Positions 12,801-26,062 of a DNA stretch of 64,000 bases are shown piece after piece. The stretch spans positions 3,906,001-3,970,000 of the forward strand of contig JANCRA010000012.1 in assembly GCA_024362935.1 (NCBI GenBank), written 5' to 3'. The first letter of the stretch is position 1; each line of letters starts with the position of its first letter. Source of the stretch: Setophaga petechia (lineage: Eukaryota > Chordata > Aves > Passeriformes > Parulidae). The translations under genes and the position numbers were made by a program. The notes under the pieces are model-generated. The model ran no database searches. It saw nothing but the letters and a program-made list of their open reading frames with translations, and was not told the origin of the DNA.

Positions 12801-15800
12801 GTTGTGGCCCTATCAGCCTCATATTAGTGGAATTTTTTTCTGTTAACAGTACTAATGCCACAATTCGTAGCAGAGGTCAAGATGGCAGCATTTTAGTTTC
12901 ATTGCAATACAGTTTTTGATACTGTCCCAAAATTTTCTCTGCTTATAAATTTGCAATTACTGAGTTTCATATGATTTAAAAGTTGAGATGTTTTTACCTA
13001 CAGCATTTCTTCAGGTAGCTGATTTGCCAGAGACGTATTAAGCTTTGGTTATATTGCAGAACTGCTGAACAAAGTGATAAGGAGGCCACAAATCCATGCA
13101 ACTAAAAATTAATTTTCATCTGTATAAGAGAAGATTCCTAATTATTTTCAGAGAAAGTTTGTCTCATAACTGGTGAATTCGTGTTATCATTAAAAAATGG
13201 GTCCACATAGACATACCAGCTCTTTTTTTGATGAAGAGAAGTGACTAGAGAACTCCAGAGCTGAGGTATAACTCAAGGCAAAATGAGGAGCAGAAACATG
13301 CATCCATTAAATTCTTGCATATATTTTGTTAGCTTGCAATTCCACCCCTTTTCTTCCAATAAATTTAAAAGGTGTTCAATCTTTCTGTCCTTTACTGCTA
13401 GCAATTATTATTTGTAATACCGCCTGGCACACTCAAGTTTTAAGAAACATAAGTGGTTTGCCATACTCTGATAAAATCGGCATTTTTATATCTCAGATGG
13501 TAGGATTTCCTTTTCCTTAAAATGCTGTGAAGGAAATTACTTGCCTGCGGAAACATTCTGCTTACATAATAATATAAATTCAATATAGGTCTCAGATTAG
13601 CTATGTTTAAGCTCTAATTAATATGGTCTTAGTAAGAATGTTATCTATTATGGCTAATACTCTGCTAATTGACTACACAAACCATTATGTAAAAAGCTGC
13701 TTATACTAGTCCACTAAGAGAATTAGGGAGGTGCATACATTGACTTGCACTGTTTCTCAGGTAAGTCTGTGTTAAACAACAAAATTAGAATTAAGTCATA
13801 GTCAGAAAAGTGACTTGTGGATCAATATGATTCCTTGTTTACTATTATTGACTCAGCAGTCACTTTAGGATTCCAATTAGGAATACAGAAAGATTACAGA
13901 AAATTGTACTGAAAACTGAAGTATTTTGGTATTTCGCTCTATTATGTACAGAATCCTGAAGAAAATGTTTTATTATTTTATGAATAATTGTCTGTGTAAT
14001 AGCTAGGGGATTTTTTTTTTTGGCTGTAGGTTAGTGCTACTGAAAAAAAATGCTCTTTTGTAGAAATAAAAAAAAAAAAAGCTTTGCTTGAGAAATTTAC
14101 TCTGGTAATTATGAATGGCCTGGTTTCAGGGTTGATGTTTCTCTCTCCCTTTTTCTTCTTTCTTTCTTTTAGGACAGGAAAATATAAGCATCAAATATCA
14201 GTCTATTTGAATTAAAATATATAAATATGTTAACAGGCATATGTTATTAAAGATTGGAGTGATGATTCCCCATTCCCCAGAAGTATTTTTTTTCCAGAAA
14301 TTTCCAAGCCTAATATAGTCACGAAAGGGAAAAGTGTCTTTCAAGATCATCCTAAGGAAAGATGTGCATTACCTGTGGGGAAACCCTTCTGTGTTCAGGC
14401 TCCATGCAAAGATTTTGGGGTGGAGAGAGGGGAGGGGAAGAGGAGGGTAGTTTGTTTGTTCATTTATAAGGTCTAAATAATATCAAATTCCTTAAAATAT
14501 AAAGCTTTACCAGCATAGAAAAATGTAAGAGATCACTGCTTTGCAGAGGGAAATTTGTCTGTTGTCTGGGCAGATATAAATGGATAAAAAACTTAATCAA
14601 CAGGAAGGCAGATTAAGTTGTGGTAAGGAAGAGTTTTATATCTGTAAGACTAGCTGAACACCAGTAAACAGACTGTGCAGTATAGCAAATCAATATTTTT
14701 AGAAACACGCATTTTTCAGAAATCATCTAGAAGATACAGCTATTTTAAAATTACCTTGAATTTCTTCAGCCTAATGATCTTGAATTACAAAGACAGATTT
14801 CAGTCACAACATTCATCTGCTTCTTGAACCAATACAAAATTTATTGACAGTGCTGGTTTTGCTATTGGCAAAACCAAAACTTTTTAATGCAGATTTGACC
14901 CAATCAATAGCAGTGGTGACAGATTTTCTCGTGATGGTGAGACTATGGGACTACTGACCTTTTCTCATAGCCAGCGTCAGCTAAATTGTTCCTCCCAATA
15001 TCTTTTCTTTTTGCTGGTGCATTGGTATTAAGATCAATAAACTGATCTCTCTGATAGCAACCCAGCAAAGTGAGGGAATATGCACAACCACTTGGGTCTG
15101 GGATGTGATGGAAGAGAGATGGTACTGCTGAAGAAAGGAAATGTGTAATAACAAAATTTTCTCTAGTCAGTCTTCATCAAGCATACGCCCTAGTTTCTAT
15201 TTGATAACTTCTGCAATAAGGAATTTGTAAAGAACATGAGAAATCTTGCTATTTTTAACCTCACATGCAAATTATTTTAAGTGGCTTTTCTTCAAATCAG
15301 GTGCTGAGCATTTGTTTGTGAGGCATCAAGTACTGATGAAGTGAAAGAACTAAGGCCACTCAGAATCCTACACAGGTCAAAACTTAATTCATGACCGTAT
15401 TTATATATCTCAACAGTATGCCCTACTTTTTAACCAGTTTCACAGGTACATTTGCAAATGAGAAAATACATTAAACATTTCAGAATTGTTAATCAATGAC
15501 AATGCTTTACAGCTATTCATGAAGAAAATATATGTTGCAGTGACAAAAAGTAATGCAAATGAGTTGAGTTATCATAATTGCATTTATTGTTTTATCTCAA
15601 GCTCTATGATTTTCCTGTTTCTCTGTCATTTTGAGTCTCCTCAGCAGTCATGAGCTCCACTGTCCTCTCTAGGATATTTTTATCAATATTCACAGTTTAA
15701 TATGTAGGATTCCAATGTACTTAAAGGAAAACTTCTGCAACTGATCTTGAAAATCTTGGTTAGTCCCTATCTAAACCATAATTTTTGAGTGCATTTTAAA

Positions 15801-16275
15801 GATGCACTGTTTCCAGTTTAGTGCTTGTTGTGGTGATGCACTCAAGTAGCTCTAATAGCTGAGAATCACCATTTTCTCTGACAACTCCTAGCCAAAATAC
15901 TCTTGGTGGTATAGGACCCAGTTCTTCAGTTCTTCTTCCAATCATTTCAAGAGAGGTTTTGTCTGTGTGATGACTACAGAGATATCCCTTAACTTGTGAC
16001 AAAAGAGTGTCTGCCCTAGAGAGAAAATAAATAAGAAAGCCTGAAGTTGTAAAGGAAACCCCTCCTGCAATGCTGAAAAGCAGTAGAAAAAGGAAAATGA
16101 AGCCCTTCTGTCTTTCAGAAGTCATAGCTGCACCTCTCTGTAAGACAACAATTGTTATTTGGAGATCAGGGGAAGGTAACTTGAAAGAAAAGCAGAGCAT
16201 TAAAATTATCTCAGAATCCGAGTCCTTGATGGCATTTTTGTTAATACCACAAAGAGCAGTTACTTACTCCCCCCT
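9863..16275. other. Downstream intergenic region, first part
   Basis: AT-leaning unique-looking DNA without a supported gene. Notable only for a purine tract with quadruplex spacing (14417-14447). The 134-codon minus-strand frame at 15796-16200 is treated as a finding, not as a gene. Confidence 0.6.
14417..14447 (+). repeat. G-rich purine tract
   Basis: G runs of 4, 4, 4 and 3 separated by A/G-rich loops of 8, 1 and 7 bases. The first loop is slightly longer than the strict quadruplex rule. Confidence 0.4.
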
Positions 16276-16318
16276 GAAATTAGCTCAGTTGGTTAGAGCA
16301 TGCTAACAAACACCAGTT
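16276..16318 (+). repeat. tRNA-Ile-like 5' half (tRNA/SINE-head fragment)
   Basis: TTAGCTCAGTTGGTTAGAGC (16280-16299) is the D-arm/A-box region of tRNA-Ile. It is followed by TGCTAACAAACACC, which resembles the anticodon arm with a short deletion and a changed anticodon. The T-arm and acceptor are absent, so it is not a working tRNA gene. It could be a head piece of the passerine tRNA-Ile/CR1 SINE (TguSINE1) or a tRNA fragment. Confidence 0.65.
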
Positions 16319-16676
16319 CTTTTTCCCCATGTTACTGCCTGTTGGTGTGAAAAGGGGTTCATAACAATGTTGATCATAATTTGTACCTCTCTTTTCCTCT
16401 GCTGGACAGACTTTCTATGTCACCAACTGGTAGCACAATCCAATTCCTTTTATGGCCTGTGACAAAATCCTACTGATACAGGTGATGAGGGCAACACGGA
16501 TGAGTCACAGTTTCAGAACAAATAATACACAATTTCTTATTCTTTATGAAGTTACATCCTTATTATTTAGTATTATTTTAAAACTAATGTCATCATGGCA
16601 AAAACTGCACTGGCACCAGTGATTCTTTTCACGCAGATAGTTTTCACAGTCTGTTAGAGACTTCATTCACTGATTA

Positions 16677-16680
<4 letters not shown>
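16319..16680. other. Intergenic, nothing recognised
   Basis: A short AT-rich interval between the tRNA-like fragment and a TA microsatellite. No gene or repeat was recognised. Confidence 0.5.

Positions 16681-16711
<31 letters not shown>
16681..16711. repeat. (TA)n microsatellite
   Basis: About 15 uninterrupted TA units. Confidence 0.97.
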
Positions 16712-16714
<3 letters not shown>

Positions 16715-19700
16715 GGCAACTTTTGTTTACATCTTAATACCATCTTATAACTTTCTTGATTCCAGAACAAAGTAATATAGTTGACAACACTGAATATTTA
16801 GCCAAGTTATTAACAGACCTGAAATTATTTACTCTTTCTGACCAATTTTGCTTTTTTCTTGTAAAATTCAGATGCTTTAATGGAAATTTCAAATGACATA
16901 AGTTCATATATATGGCTATCTATATATATAAGATTTCAAACTCCTGCAGTGGGTTTTCTCTAATGAACAGATTAGTTCAGTTGAAGTTCACTGACAGCTG
17001 AACACCACACATGGTGGTCATCAAGGCAATATTAAAAAGTCATAAAGAATCCCCGGACAAACACAAGATTATCAGAAGTGCACATTTAAGTTCTCCCAAA
17101 TCTTGCAGGTGGCCAGTACAAGCCTTGTGTGGCACTGGTGACAAACTGGAATGGAAGATACTTCAAATAGCATAGTGATAAGGCATCAAATGACCTGGTG
17201 ATGGTTTTCTGCAGGGAAAGATTACCATGCCCAGAGGGCATATGTTTGTTCTCTAGCACTGTACCTCTACACCCCAGCTGCTAAAATTGAATATAATTGA
17301 TTGCCAATTGGCTTAGACCTGGGGAAAAATACAAACATTTGTGTTGAAATGAAAGTATCTTGACACGTCTAGATTAACATTTAGAATGCTGTTAACTGAT
17401 TCAAGTTAATCCAATCAACTCAGAGGAGCAAAACACTCCAGAATCACAGATGTCAATTAAGAGATTGTCTAATCAAACTTTCTGCAAGTACATTTTCCCA
17501 GGTAACTTTTTGAACTAACACCTTTTTGAGAACTATGGATAATAAAAAGTGGTTCATTTTCTCTTTTGTCGCTAATTTTATATAAATCCTGTTTCGGAAC
17601 ATTTGTTGGAGTACCTGTTACCCCAATTTAGCTGGAATGGTTTCACTTTTCAACTGAAACCCTGGTCCGGGTAGGTAGATCAGTACTTACCACAGCCTGA
17701 TGTCTTGTTCTCATGTATATTTCCATGTAGATTTGCCTTAGAAGGTGATTTGCTTATTTAAAGAGCAATATGGGGTATGAAAGGATTTTGTAAATATATT
17801 CTTTGTAACTACAGTAGTGGCCATTTTAAATAGGTAAATGTCATTTTAAAATTCACAAAGTGAAGAAAAGTTGCAATGGCATCTTTATCTGAATACAGCT
17901 GCTTACTGATTACCTAAACTATGGAGCAGCTACTTGCAACAGATTTACCCTGCATTTGTATTTCAGTCTAACCATCTCAAAAACTGACTGGTGTATGTTG
18001 TACAAATTTTGACCACAGGCTGGCCTGCATATGCCACTGTAATTTATACAGTTGATTACCTTCCACTTTCTCAAGGATATTAACTGGCATGAACCTTCAT
18101 TTTTTTTCATTTCCAGTAATTAATTCCCTGTAGAGAGTGACTGAAAATACTAAACAAAAGCTTTTAATCAGAAATTATTAGAGTTGTCTTGTCAGCCGTC
18201 TGTTAATCACCGTGCATTTTTGTATAAGGAGTGAAAATTGTATTAAACCTTATACTTAATTAAAATATATTGTTTCCATAGCAGATTGGAAAGTACTGTC
18301 ACCTGTTTAGGCTTGCACCCTCAGATTCATTAAGGGTTGGTTTCCTGCAATATGCAGGCATTTAGAAATTCATTCTACTGGGCACTGAATGAAGGTACAA
18401 AGGGTGAGGGTTGTAGCACACGCAAGAATTCTTTTGTTGAAGGTCTTCCAAACCCCCACCGTAATGCAGACTGACAACATAGTGAAGGAATACTAATGAA
18501 ATTGAATGGGATTAAAGTGAAGAATAATGAGGGAAAAAAATTGCTTTGCAGATTTTGGGATTCATTGTGGCAGTCTGGTCTTGTGAATGACATGGGCACT
18601 AGAAATTTGTACAATCATTCTTGTTTGAATCTTTATTATAAAAATAAAAAAAAAAAAGAAGTGATTTTTTGTAAATTTACCATTTCTGGGGAAGCGACTA
18701 CAGTAGCTTCTTGAAGGCTAATGAGACCTGAATGCTCTAGTGTAAGATTCCTCTAAAGATTCAGAAGGAAAAATATGGGAAAACCAATTACTGTTTATTA
18801 TTACAGTGAGGTGAAAAGATTTGTAAAATCTTGCTTGTTTTCAACGTCTTTTCAATGCATCAGCATCCTGCTACATCATCATTATGTAGGAACATGTAAG
18901 TGGTGCATATCTTATTACTGTTTTCTGGGAAGAATTTAATATCAGCCCCAAGTTCTTGCCAGAGTGTGGTAGACGCTGCTCTATCCATCATGATGACTGA
19001 ACTGCAGACAGTCATTTGGCCAAAACTGGTATTAAGTGTTGGCTTGTAAAACCAATCTTAATCACTGTGTCAGCTGCTTGTTGTGTTTTGTAGAATCCCA
19101 CTGCTATCAAGCTTGACAAGTTTTGCTCTGTTCCTGCCTGTTGCTTGCCCCAGGGATCATCTTTAGCTACCTGGATTTCTTATCTCTTCACTATTCTTTA
19201 CCATTTTCACACCACACCCTTTGGTTTCATAGGTCTCTTGACTATCTCTTGGTTGCTCTATCTCTTGCCTCCAGCTCCAACTTCAGGGAATTTGCCAACA
19301 GCTTTCATGTTGTGTATTGCTGTTTTGAAGACTTTAGAGACATTGCCCTGGGAACATGTGGTCAGATGCAGCAGTAACAAGTGCAGTACCTCACTGAGAC
19401 CCAGATGCAGACATGGATAAAAAGCCATTAATGTTTTATATTACTCCTATTTATCATTAGCAGCTGTTGATTAAGTAAGTAATATGACTGATCTCAGGCA
19501 ATAAATGCAGCTTTGCTCTGAAGCACTTGCAGTCCAGAAAGACAAACAGCAGGTAAAATGTAAGGGGAAAGGGATGAATATATATTTTTTGAAACAATAC
19601 CATATATTTGTACTGGCCCTCTGCCTGGCCATTATTAACTCACAGAACTTTGTAGGCATCCAAGTTGGATCTTCCTGCTGTTACTGGAAAATTTTTCTTG

Positions 19701-22700
19701 GCTCAGGTATGGAAATAATTTCCTTTCAAACTCAACACTATGTTGTTACAATATCCATTTTGATAATCTAATGGTCAAATGTGATGATTGTCTCTTGGAG
19801 CACCTCACAGGGACACTATTGTTGTATGATAGTGACCTTACATCTGGGAACAGCCCTGCTTAGGGCTTCCCAAATCTATCTCTTACAAGGCCATATGACA
19901 GATATGTGCAAGGCTCCGTGCCTTGTTTAAAAACTCCTTGACACAGTCACGCAACTTCTGACTCTTTGCACTGCTGTGACATGACTCTGACACTGCAAAT
20001 ATTCTTCTGTATTATGCAAGGGTGTCACTACAGAAGGAGGATTATGTGAGGTCATGGCTAGAGTCTGATCCTGCCTCAGTCCCAGATGTACAAGCAGAAA
20101 ACTGTTGAGTGGATTAATATGTAAGTGGCTTTAGAGGCAACTGCCCTCTTATCTGACATTGCTAGGTGAACAGATGCTAGATGTTGCTAGATATTGCTAG
20201 GTGTTGCTGGATGGCCCCAATCTGTTCAATAACAATCTGCATTAACTTATAACATAGGATAACCTTGGACAAGAGCAGCCAATGGAACCAGCCCACCTTT
20301 GTCACACACATGGGCTTATTTTTACTTCTTTAGGCATGTACACATTACTCTATTTTTATCCCTTGACAGTAATGAGACTTAGTCATAGTTGATAGCTGAC
20401 CTCATCTCCTCTTCATCAACCAAAAACAAAAATCTAATCAGAGGAGCCATATAACTTCTAACAGGAAACTGTACAAGCCACAGTTGGTCACAGTTGCTAA
20501 AACTGAAGACATACCAAAGCAGAAAACATTGATAAAAGTAGCTGTGTAATGTAGGCCTTTCTTTCAAGCTACACAAGTGGACTTCCATGGCAGAATGGAG
20601 CTGCTGGAGGAGAATTTCACTGCCTGACTTAATGTCTCCAGCTTCATTTCATTAGCACTCTAGTATCACAAGTAGCAAAATCTCATCTACCATGTGCATA
20701 GGTGCCTATGAAGCCTATATGTTCCTGTTGGAACGAAGGGTTTAAGAGTCATTCATATATCTTGTAAAAACTATTACTGCTGATGAATATGAATTCTGTG
20801 GGTTTTTTGCCTATATCTGCCCTTGTAAAAAGGAAAATCAAACCATACCATATTGTCAGGATTCCCCTCCATCTCCTTACCCATTGCTATTTTCACTCTT
20901 ACCAGTATGTCTTCACTTTGCCAGCAGTTATCTTGCTAAACTGGAGAGAAAGAAAGAGATCTCAGGTCTTGATTATCTTGATTTTAGAAATTAATGTTGC
21001 CATCAAGCGAAGTATTAACATAATGAAAACAAACTTGACTTTCAAAAAAAAAAAAACCAGTGAGCTGGAGGCAAGTATTTACATCCCTTTGGACTGAAAT
21101 CAGACAAGTTCAGGGAATGTAGGAATAATTATTTGTTGTATATAACAGGAGCACATCAGAGCAAGAGTCTTCCCAGATGTGCTTTGGATCACCTCTGAAG
21201 GGCTTGGGAAGGCCTATGAACTGGCAATTAGAAAACTGCCAAGTGGGCAGATGCAGAAGCAAGCTGAAAGGTAGATATCTGCCTTAACTCTGTTAACTGC
21301 GTGAGCTGTTGGGGCTGGGGCAGACCTAAAGTCTGATTAGAACCTTTCTGCTCTGTGACATTTCAAAAGAAAGATTATAACTGCCTCTGCTCCCCAAAGA
21401 AAGGAAAGAGTGACCAACAGCAGAAAACCTCAGGAGGTGAGTGGGAACCAAATGATCTCATGCCGTCTGTGACAATAGTGGATACAGGGTGAGGAACATT
21501 GATGTGGACACAGTGCAGAAGAATGATGTCTTGAAAAAGTCCATTCATCATGGGTTTAAGGATCAGTACTGCAAAGATTTTAAGCTCTAATAGCACATAA
21601 TATCACTATCTAAAGTTCTGTCTAGACTTGGGAGACCAAGGACAGATTGTCCTAGATTAGACAGGTTTCAGGGAGATTAGATAAAGTCCTTCGATTTTTT
21701 TTTCTTTTACTTGTGATATTAACGAAATAGGGTTCTTAGGATATCATTAAATCAGTTAGCTCCTGCTCGGGTGCAAATGTGAAGACATACAGAAATGAAC
21801 TACTTTATCCTTAACAACATCAATAAACTGTAATTTTCCTCAAAAGGATTCACTTCTTGCTAAACTGTCAAGGCCAAAGATATCTTCATCCTGAGTGCTT
21901 AGAGGTAAATGATTTTGTTAACATAGATTTCATTTACATGGCTGGATCTTGAGCCTTTCCAGACAGTTAAGATAAGCAAGGCTCCAACAGGTGAAAATGA
22001 GAGGGAGGAGGTTCCAGTAAGTCAATCTTCTCTCCAACACCTTGGGGACTCATACAATTTTTAGGCAACTAAAGTACTTTTGTACTACTGCAAAGCATCT
22101 AGTCAATCTGGAAGAAATCAACACTTCAAGAGAACTTCTTCAGTAGGTGATAAGTGCTACCATCCTCTCGGCAGGAGATTTTCATTAATGAAAACACCTC
22201 TGGGGATGAGTACAGGAAGAAAACAATGCAGTGCTGAGGGGTGTAAACGGCTTCATTCTCTTTGGTGGGTCCTCATCCTCCCTGCCTGGGGTTTCTTGCT
22301 TACAGTCCGTGATCCTGTCAGTTGTTAGCAGCTGACACAGCGAGGCTTTCGGGTTGTTTACATCGTATGGTTATGTCATAGCGATCAGTAAGACGGTAAC
22401 AGAGAGCAGGGCTCAGGCAGTTTTGGTGTACCAGAGACCCTAGATCCTGCAGCCCCTGCTCCTTGGGAACACCCAAGGCTCAGTGGAAATATTCAGCCCT
22501 CCCTTTTCCTCCTCTCTTCCTTCCCCGCATGCATCTTTGCCTGAAGAGAGAAGAGCCACTAAACTGAGATCAGACCACTGGCCACTGAGATCAGACAGGG
22601 AGAAGGGAGGGAACTTTGGATGTCTGCAGTGGCAAGAGGATCCACCAGATCTTCTTTCCCGTAAAAGAAAGGTATGCAATGACTCCCAGTTTCCTTGGGA

Positions 22701-22771
22701 AAGTATGTGGAGAATCCATGAGACAGCTGGAGAGGCAAGGACCTTTATTGCCTTTGTTTTCATGAGGACAG

Positions 22772-22776
<5 letters not shown>
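16712..22776. other. Intergenic region, second part
   Basis: No supported gene. Small structures only: a second TA run near 16919-16931, a 4 x 10 bp imperfect tandem repeat (20171-20210), A runs near 18644 and 21044, and an imperfect 22-bp palindrome at 22316-22337. Open frames here are short, lack domains, and fit chance. Confidence 0.55.
20171..20210 (+). repeat. Imperfect 10-bp tandem repeat, four units
   Basis: Four consecutive 10-mers read CAGATGCTAG, ATGTTGCTAG, ATATTGCTAG, GTGTTGCTGG. All carry a TGCTAG/TGCTGG core in register. Confidence 0.75.

Positions 22777-22830
<54 letters not shown>
22777..22830. repeat. (AC)27 microsatellite
   Basis: 54 bp of uninterrupted AC. It produces the apparent Val/Cys-rich and Thr/His-rich open frames on either strand. 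Confidence 0.98.
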
Positions 22831-22832
<2 letters not shown>

Positions 22833-23682
22833 CATTCCTAGCATGCATTGGCTTTGACAGTGTGTCCCTGATTTCCCTTTTTCCGTGACATCCTCACCCT
22901 GTCCTGTCTGGTGCTTTTGCCTCCTGAACTCCTCTTCCTGCTTAGGAAGATATGGGACAACTCTACCCAAATGCCCTTTCTGTCTCAGTGTCTGCCCCAA
23001 CAAACAAAACCACATAAAATTCCTTTCCAAATTAGTTTGAGTACTATTTGAGCTGTATTTCTGACTGGGTTTAAACAGTTAACAAGCATTTATGATGCTT
23101 GTCAAAATGCATATTGCTAGCAATGGAGTGAGTGATTTTAACAATCAATGCAATTTTAGGAAGCAATCTCCTTTGTCCTCTTCTTAATACTGTTACACTT
23201 TTTACTTCTGCTGTCTTTACTTAATAAAAGTTATTGTAGAAACCTGGACAAGAAAGATGTTATCTCTTTCTGACTCTCAGCCAATAGAAACCTTCTCTGT
23301 ATTATTGGGAAAAAAATTTTTAAAAGATAGGAGATATATTCTTCCAGCCCTTTCATCTGCATTTGCAGTAGGTCTCTGAATGTCAAGGGCACACATTTAT
23401 TTTAGATTTTTTAGCTGTTAGCCAAATAGCAGCAGTGGAATTTGATCATTAGACACTCAAACCCAAGAAAAATGACCATATGGTTATATGTTATTAAATG
23501 TTACAAAGAAAAAAGAGAAGAAAATGAATCCTTGCATATCTGTTCAGTACTTAGAGAAATTTCATCCAAAAAATTCATTCCTTGCATATATCACATGGAG
23601 CGCATCAGTTTCACTGCTCCAAGTCAATTAGGCTGAGAGACCGCAGAGCATTTAGGAAGGGAGAGGCCGGGGTTTGATGAGG

Positions 23683-23700
23683 CAGCAGCAGCAGCAGCAG
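23683..23700 (+). repeat. (CAG)6 trinucleotide run
   Basis: Six CAG units inside the GC-rich patch; CACGTG follows at 23709-23714. Confidence 0.9.
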
Positions 23701-24294
23701 CATCCCCACACGTGCCCTGCTCAGGGAGGTGACACCCAGCTCCTCCTCGCAGCCCGAGCTGTGTCTAGACAGCAACAGTGACAGTGTGCAATCTCCCAGC
23801 ACTGAATGAGACTTCAATGGCTGCACCTCATCATGTTTTTGATCTACAAGAAAATTAAAAATATATGAATCCTAGAATCTTAGGTGTGTGAGAGTTTTGT
23901 TGTTTTTTTTTTTTTTTTTTCTCTGAAGAGAACTGTCACAATAAAAAAGTAATTAAAAATGTATTTTGCTGTTAGTGTCTTTATAAAGAATTGATTTTTC
24001 TGGTGTGAATTTGGGTTTTTCTCCAAGATAAGACACTCTTTGAATAATTCACAATACTATCCTAGAGCAAACTGAGATTTATACCAGAAACAACAAATAG
24101 TATTCTTAAAGGTAAATTGAATCATGCGCCATTATTCTTGTGTAAGGTTCTTTATTTAAAACACACCTTGCTCATTTCAGCAATACAAGTTATAATTAAA
24201 TCCAAACACTTAATTTATGTAACAGTAAAATTACTACAGAGAAACAAAACGAGAATCCAAACAAGACTTCTTTGAAGAAAAATTGCATTGCCCA

Positions 24295-24312
24295 CCCCCC
24301 CCCCCCCCCCCC
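24295..24312. repeat. Poly-C run (18)
   Basis: Eighteen consecutive C. Length may be affected by sequencing or assembly error. Confidence 0.9.
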
Positions 24313-25473
24313 AAAAATGAAGCAGTTACTTACACTTCCAACATTAGGACTTGGCAGATCTAATACTAGATCATCTTTTTTCTAGTAAAACAGAAAAAAC
24401 ATTTGTGTTTCAGAGGAACACAAATGACCTTTTTAAGACCCTAAAAAAACAATGCCTTTTTAATGTGTACATGTTAAAAAAGCACATGTATGATATAAAT
24501 TTCCTCATCTTTACATGTTTTCTCACTTGGCCCCATAATTTTGTGACCTAAACAAAGTGCCAGCCCAGACAGTCTGACCTTTAGTAAAGGTTTTACTTGA
24601 GCCCAGCCTAATTACCCTTCAGCTCAGTGAGAGAAGTTATATGGCTATAAACCACAAATGAAACAGACATTTATATTATCAACTATTCCTTCATAGGACA
24701 TTTTTAAAGAGCCTTATAAAGCTTAATTAATTTTTTTTATGTGACAAATATCAGTTCTTAGTTTAATTTTTCCTTATTAAATTTGTTGTCAATTTGCACT
24801 GGCAAGATGTCCATGAAACCTATAAGTGGCCCACAAGTGGAAAAGAAAAGTCATTCAGGAGGTAAATTTCTTCTTAGAGAATAAATAGCACTATTATGGT
24901 GGCATTTATCAGGCAGGAGTAAAGACAGTATTTTGTTTGCTCTGACACCTGTCTACATTAAGGCAAGAATGTATGACTTCTATTAGCACATATTTTTCTG
25001 GATGTACATATGTGGCTATCATAAAAGTAACGAAAAGGGTTTAAAATACAGAAGCCAAATGCTCTTAAAGGTGATTTTCAAGAGATTGTTAAAAATAAGA
25101 CTGTCTTTGCTTCTTATTTAATATGTACTAAAATTACATGGGAGGATTTTTTTACTTCCATTTTAACAAGTTCAGAATAAAAAAAATAATATAACAAAAT
25201 TTAAATAATTTTTTAAAAAGCACAAAAATGCAACATGCTATACTACATATGATATATCTACATGTTTTCATCAGAAGAGAAAGTAGAAAATGGATTTATT
25301 TGCTCTTTTATTCCACATTTGGTGCTCACTACATTTTTATTAGCGCATATTCGGGCCTAAAAGAAGAAGCAGGAGTGAAGTAGCTCTCTGACAGCAAAGA
25401 ATTTATCCCTCCCTGGTATTTCTGCCTGAAGGGAGAAGGCAACTTTTCTGTAGCTCTGAATAATTTCCCTGGA

Positions 25474-26062
25474 TGTCATGGTTCAAACCCAGCCATCAGC
25501 CGAGCCCCTCATCAAGCTTGCTCACTCCCACCTGGTGAGATGGGGGAGAAAGACAAAAAAGGAAAAATGACAAAACTCATGGATCGAGACAAAAACAGTT
25601 CAATTGGGATAGCAAAAGCCGCACAAATAAAGTAAAATAAGGAATTCATTCACCACTTCCCATGGGCAGGCAGGTGTTCAGCCATCTCAGGGAAAGCAGG
25701 GCTCCATCACATGTGGCAGAGACTTGGGAAGATAAATGAGATCACTCGAAACATTCCCCTCTTCCTTCTTCTTCCCCCAGCTTTATATACTGAGAATGAT
25801 GCCATGTGGTTTGGAATATGCTTTGGGTCATTTGGCATCAGCTCTCCTGACTATGTCCCTTCCCAACTTCTTGTGCCTTCCCAGCCTCCTTGCTGGTGGG
25901 ATAATGTGAGAAGCAGAAAAATCTTTGACTCCGCCTAAGCACTGCTACACAGTAGCTAAAACATCTCTTTGTAATCAACAATTTCCAGCACAAATCCCAA
26001 ACACAGCCCCATAACTAGCTTCTGCTGAGAAAATTAACTCCATCCGAGCCAGAACCAGCCCA
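25474..26062 (-). mobile_element. Solo LTR of an avian endogenous retrovirus, minus strand
   Basis: On the minus strand it runs from TGGGCTGGTTCTGGCTCGGA at 26062 to ...CCATGACA at 25474, with LTR-type TG...CA ends, 589 bp. A TATATAAAG box lies at 25781-25789 (minus), and a TGAGTTTTGTCATTTTTCC-type U5 stretch follows downstream. This order matches LTRs I know from songbird genomes. No gag, pol or env is adjacent. Flanking 5-mers (CTGGA and CTGAG) are not an exact target duplication. Confidence 0.75.

Larger units (their letters stand above)
22831..25473. other. Intergenic region with a local GC-rich patch
   Basis: Mostly AT-rich. A GC-rich patch (about 23630-23800) with (CAG)6 and a CACGTG box stands out. 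A T run (about 23902-23920) and an 18-base C run (24295-24312) are present. No coding gene is supported. Confidence 0.55.

Noticed and set aside
22440..23030. 196-codon minus frame with a Cys-Val repeat
   Set aside because: The repeat part is only the (AC)27 microsatellite and the rest has no domain.
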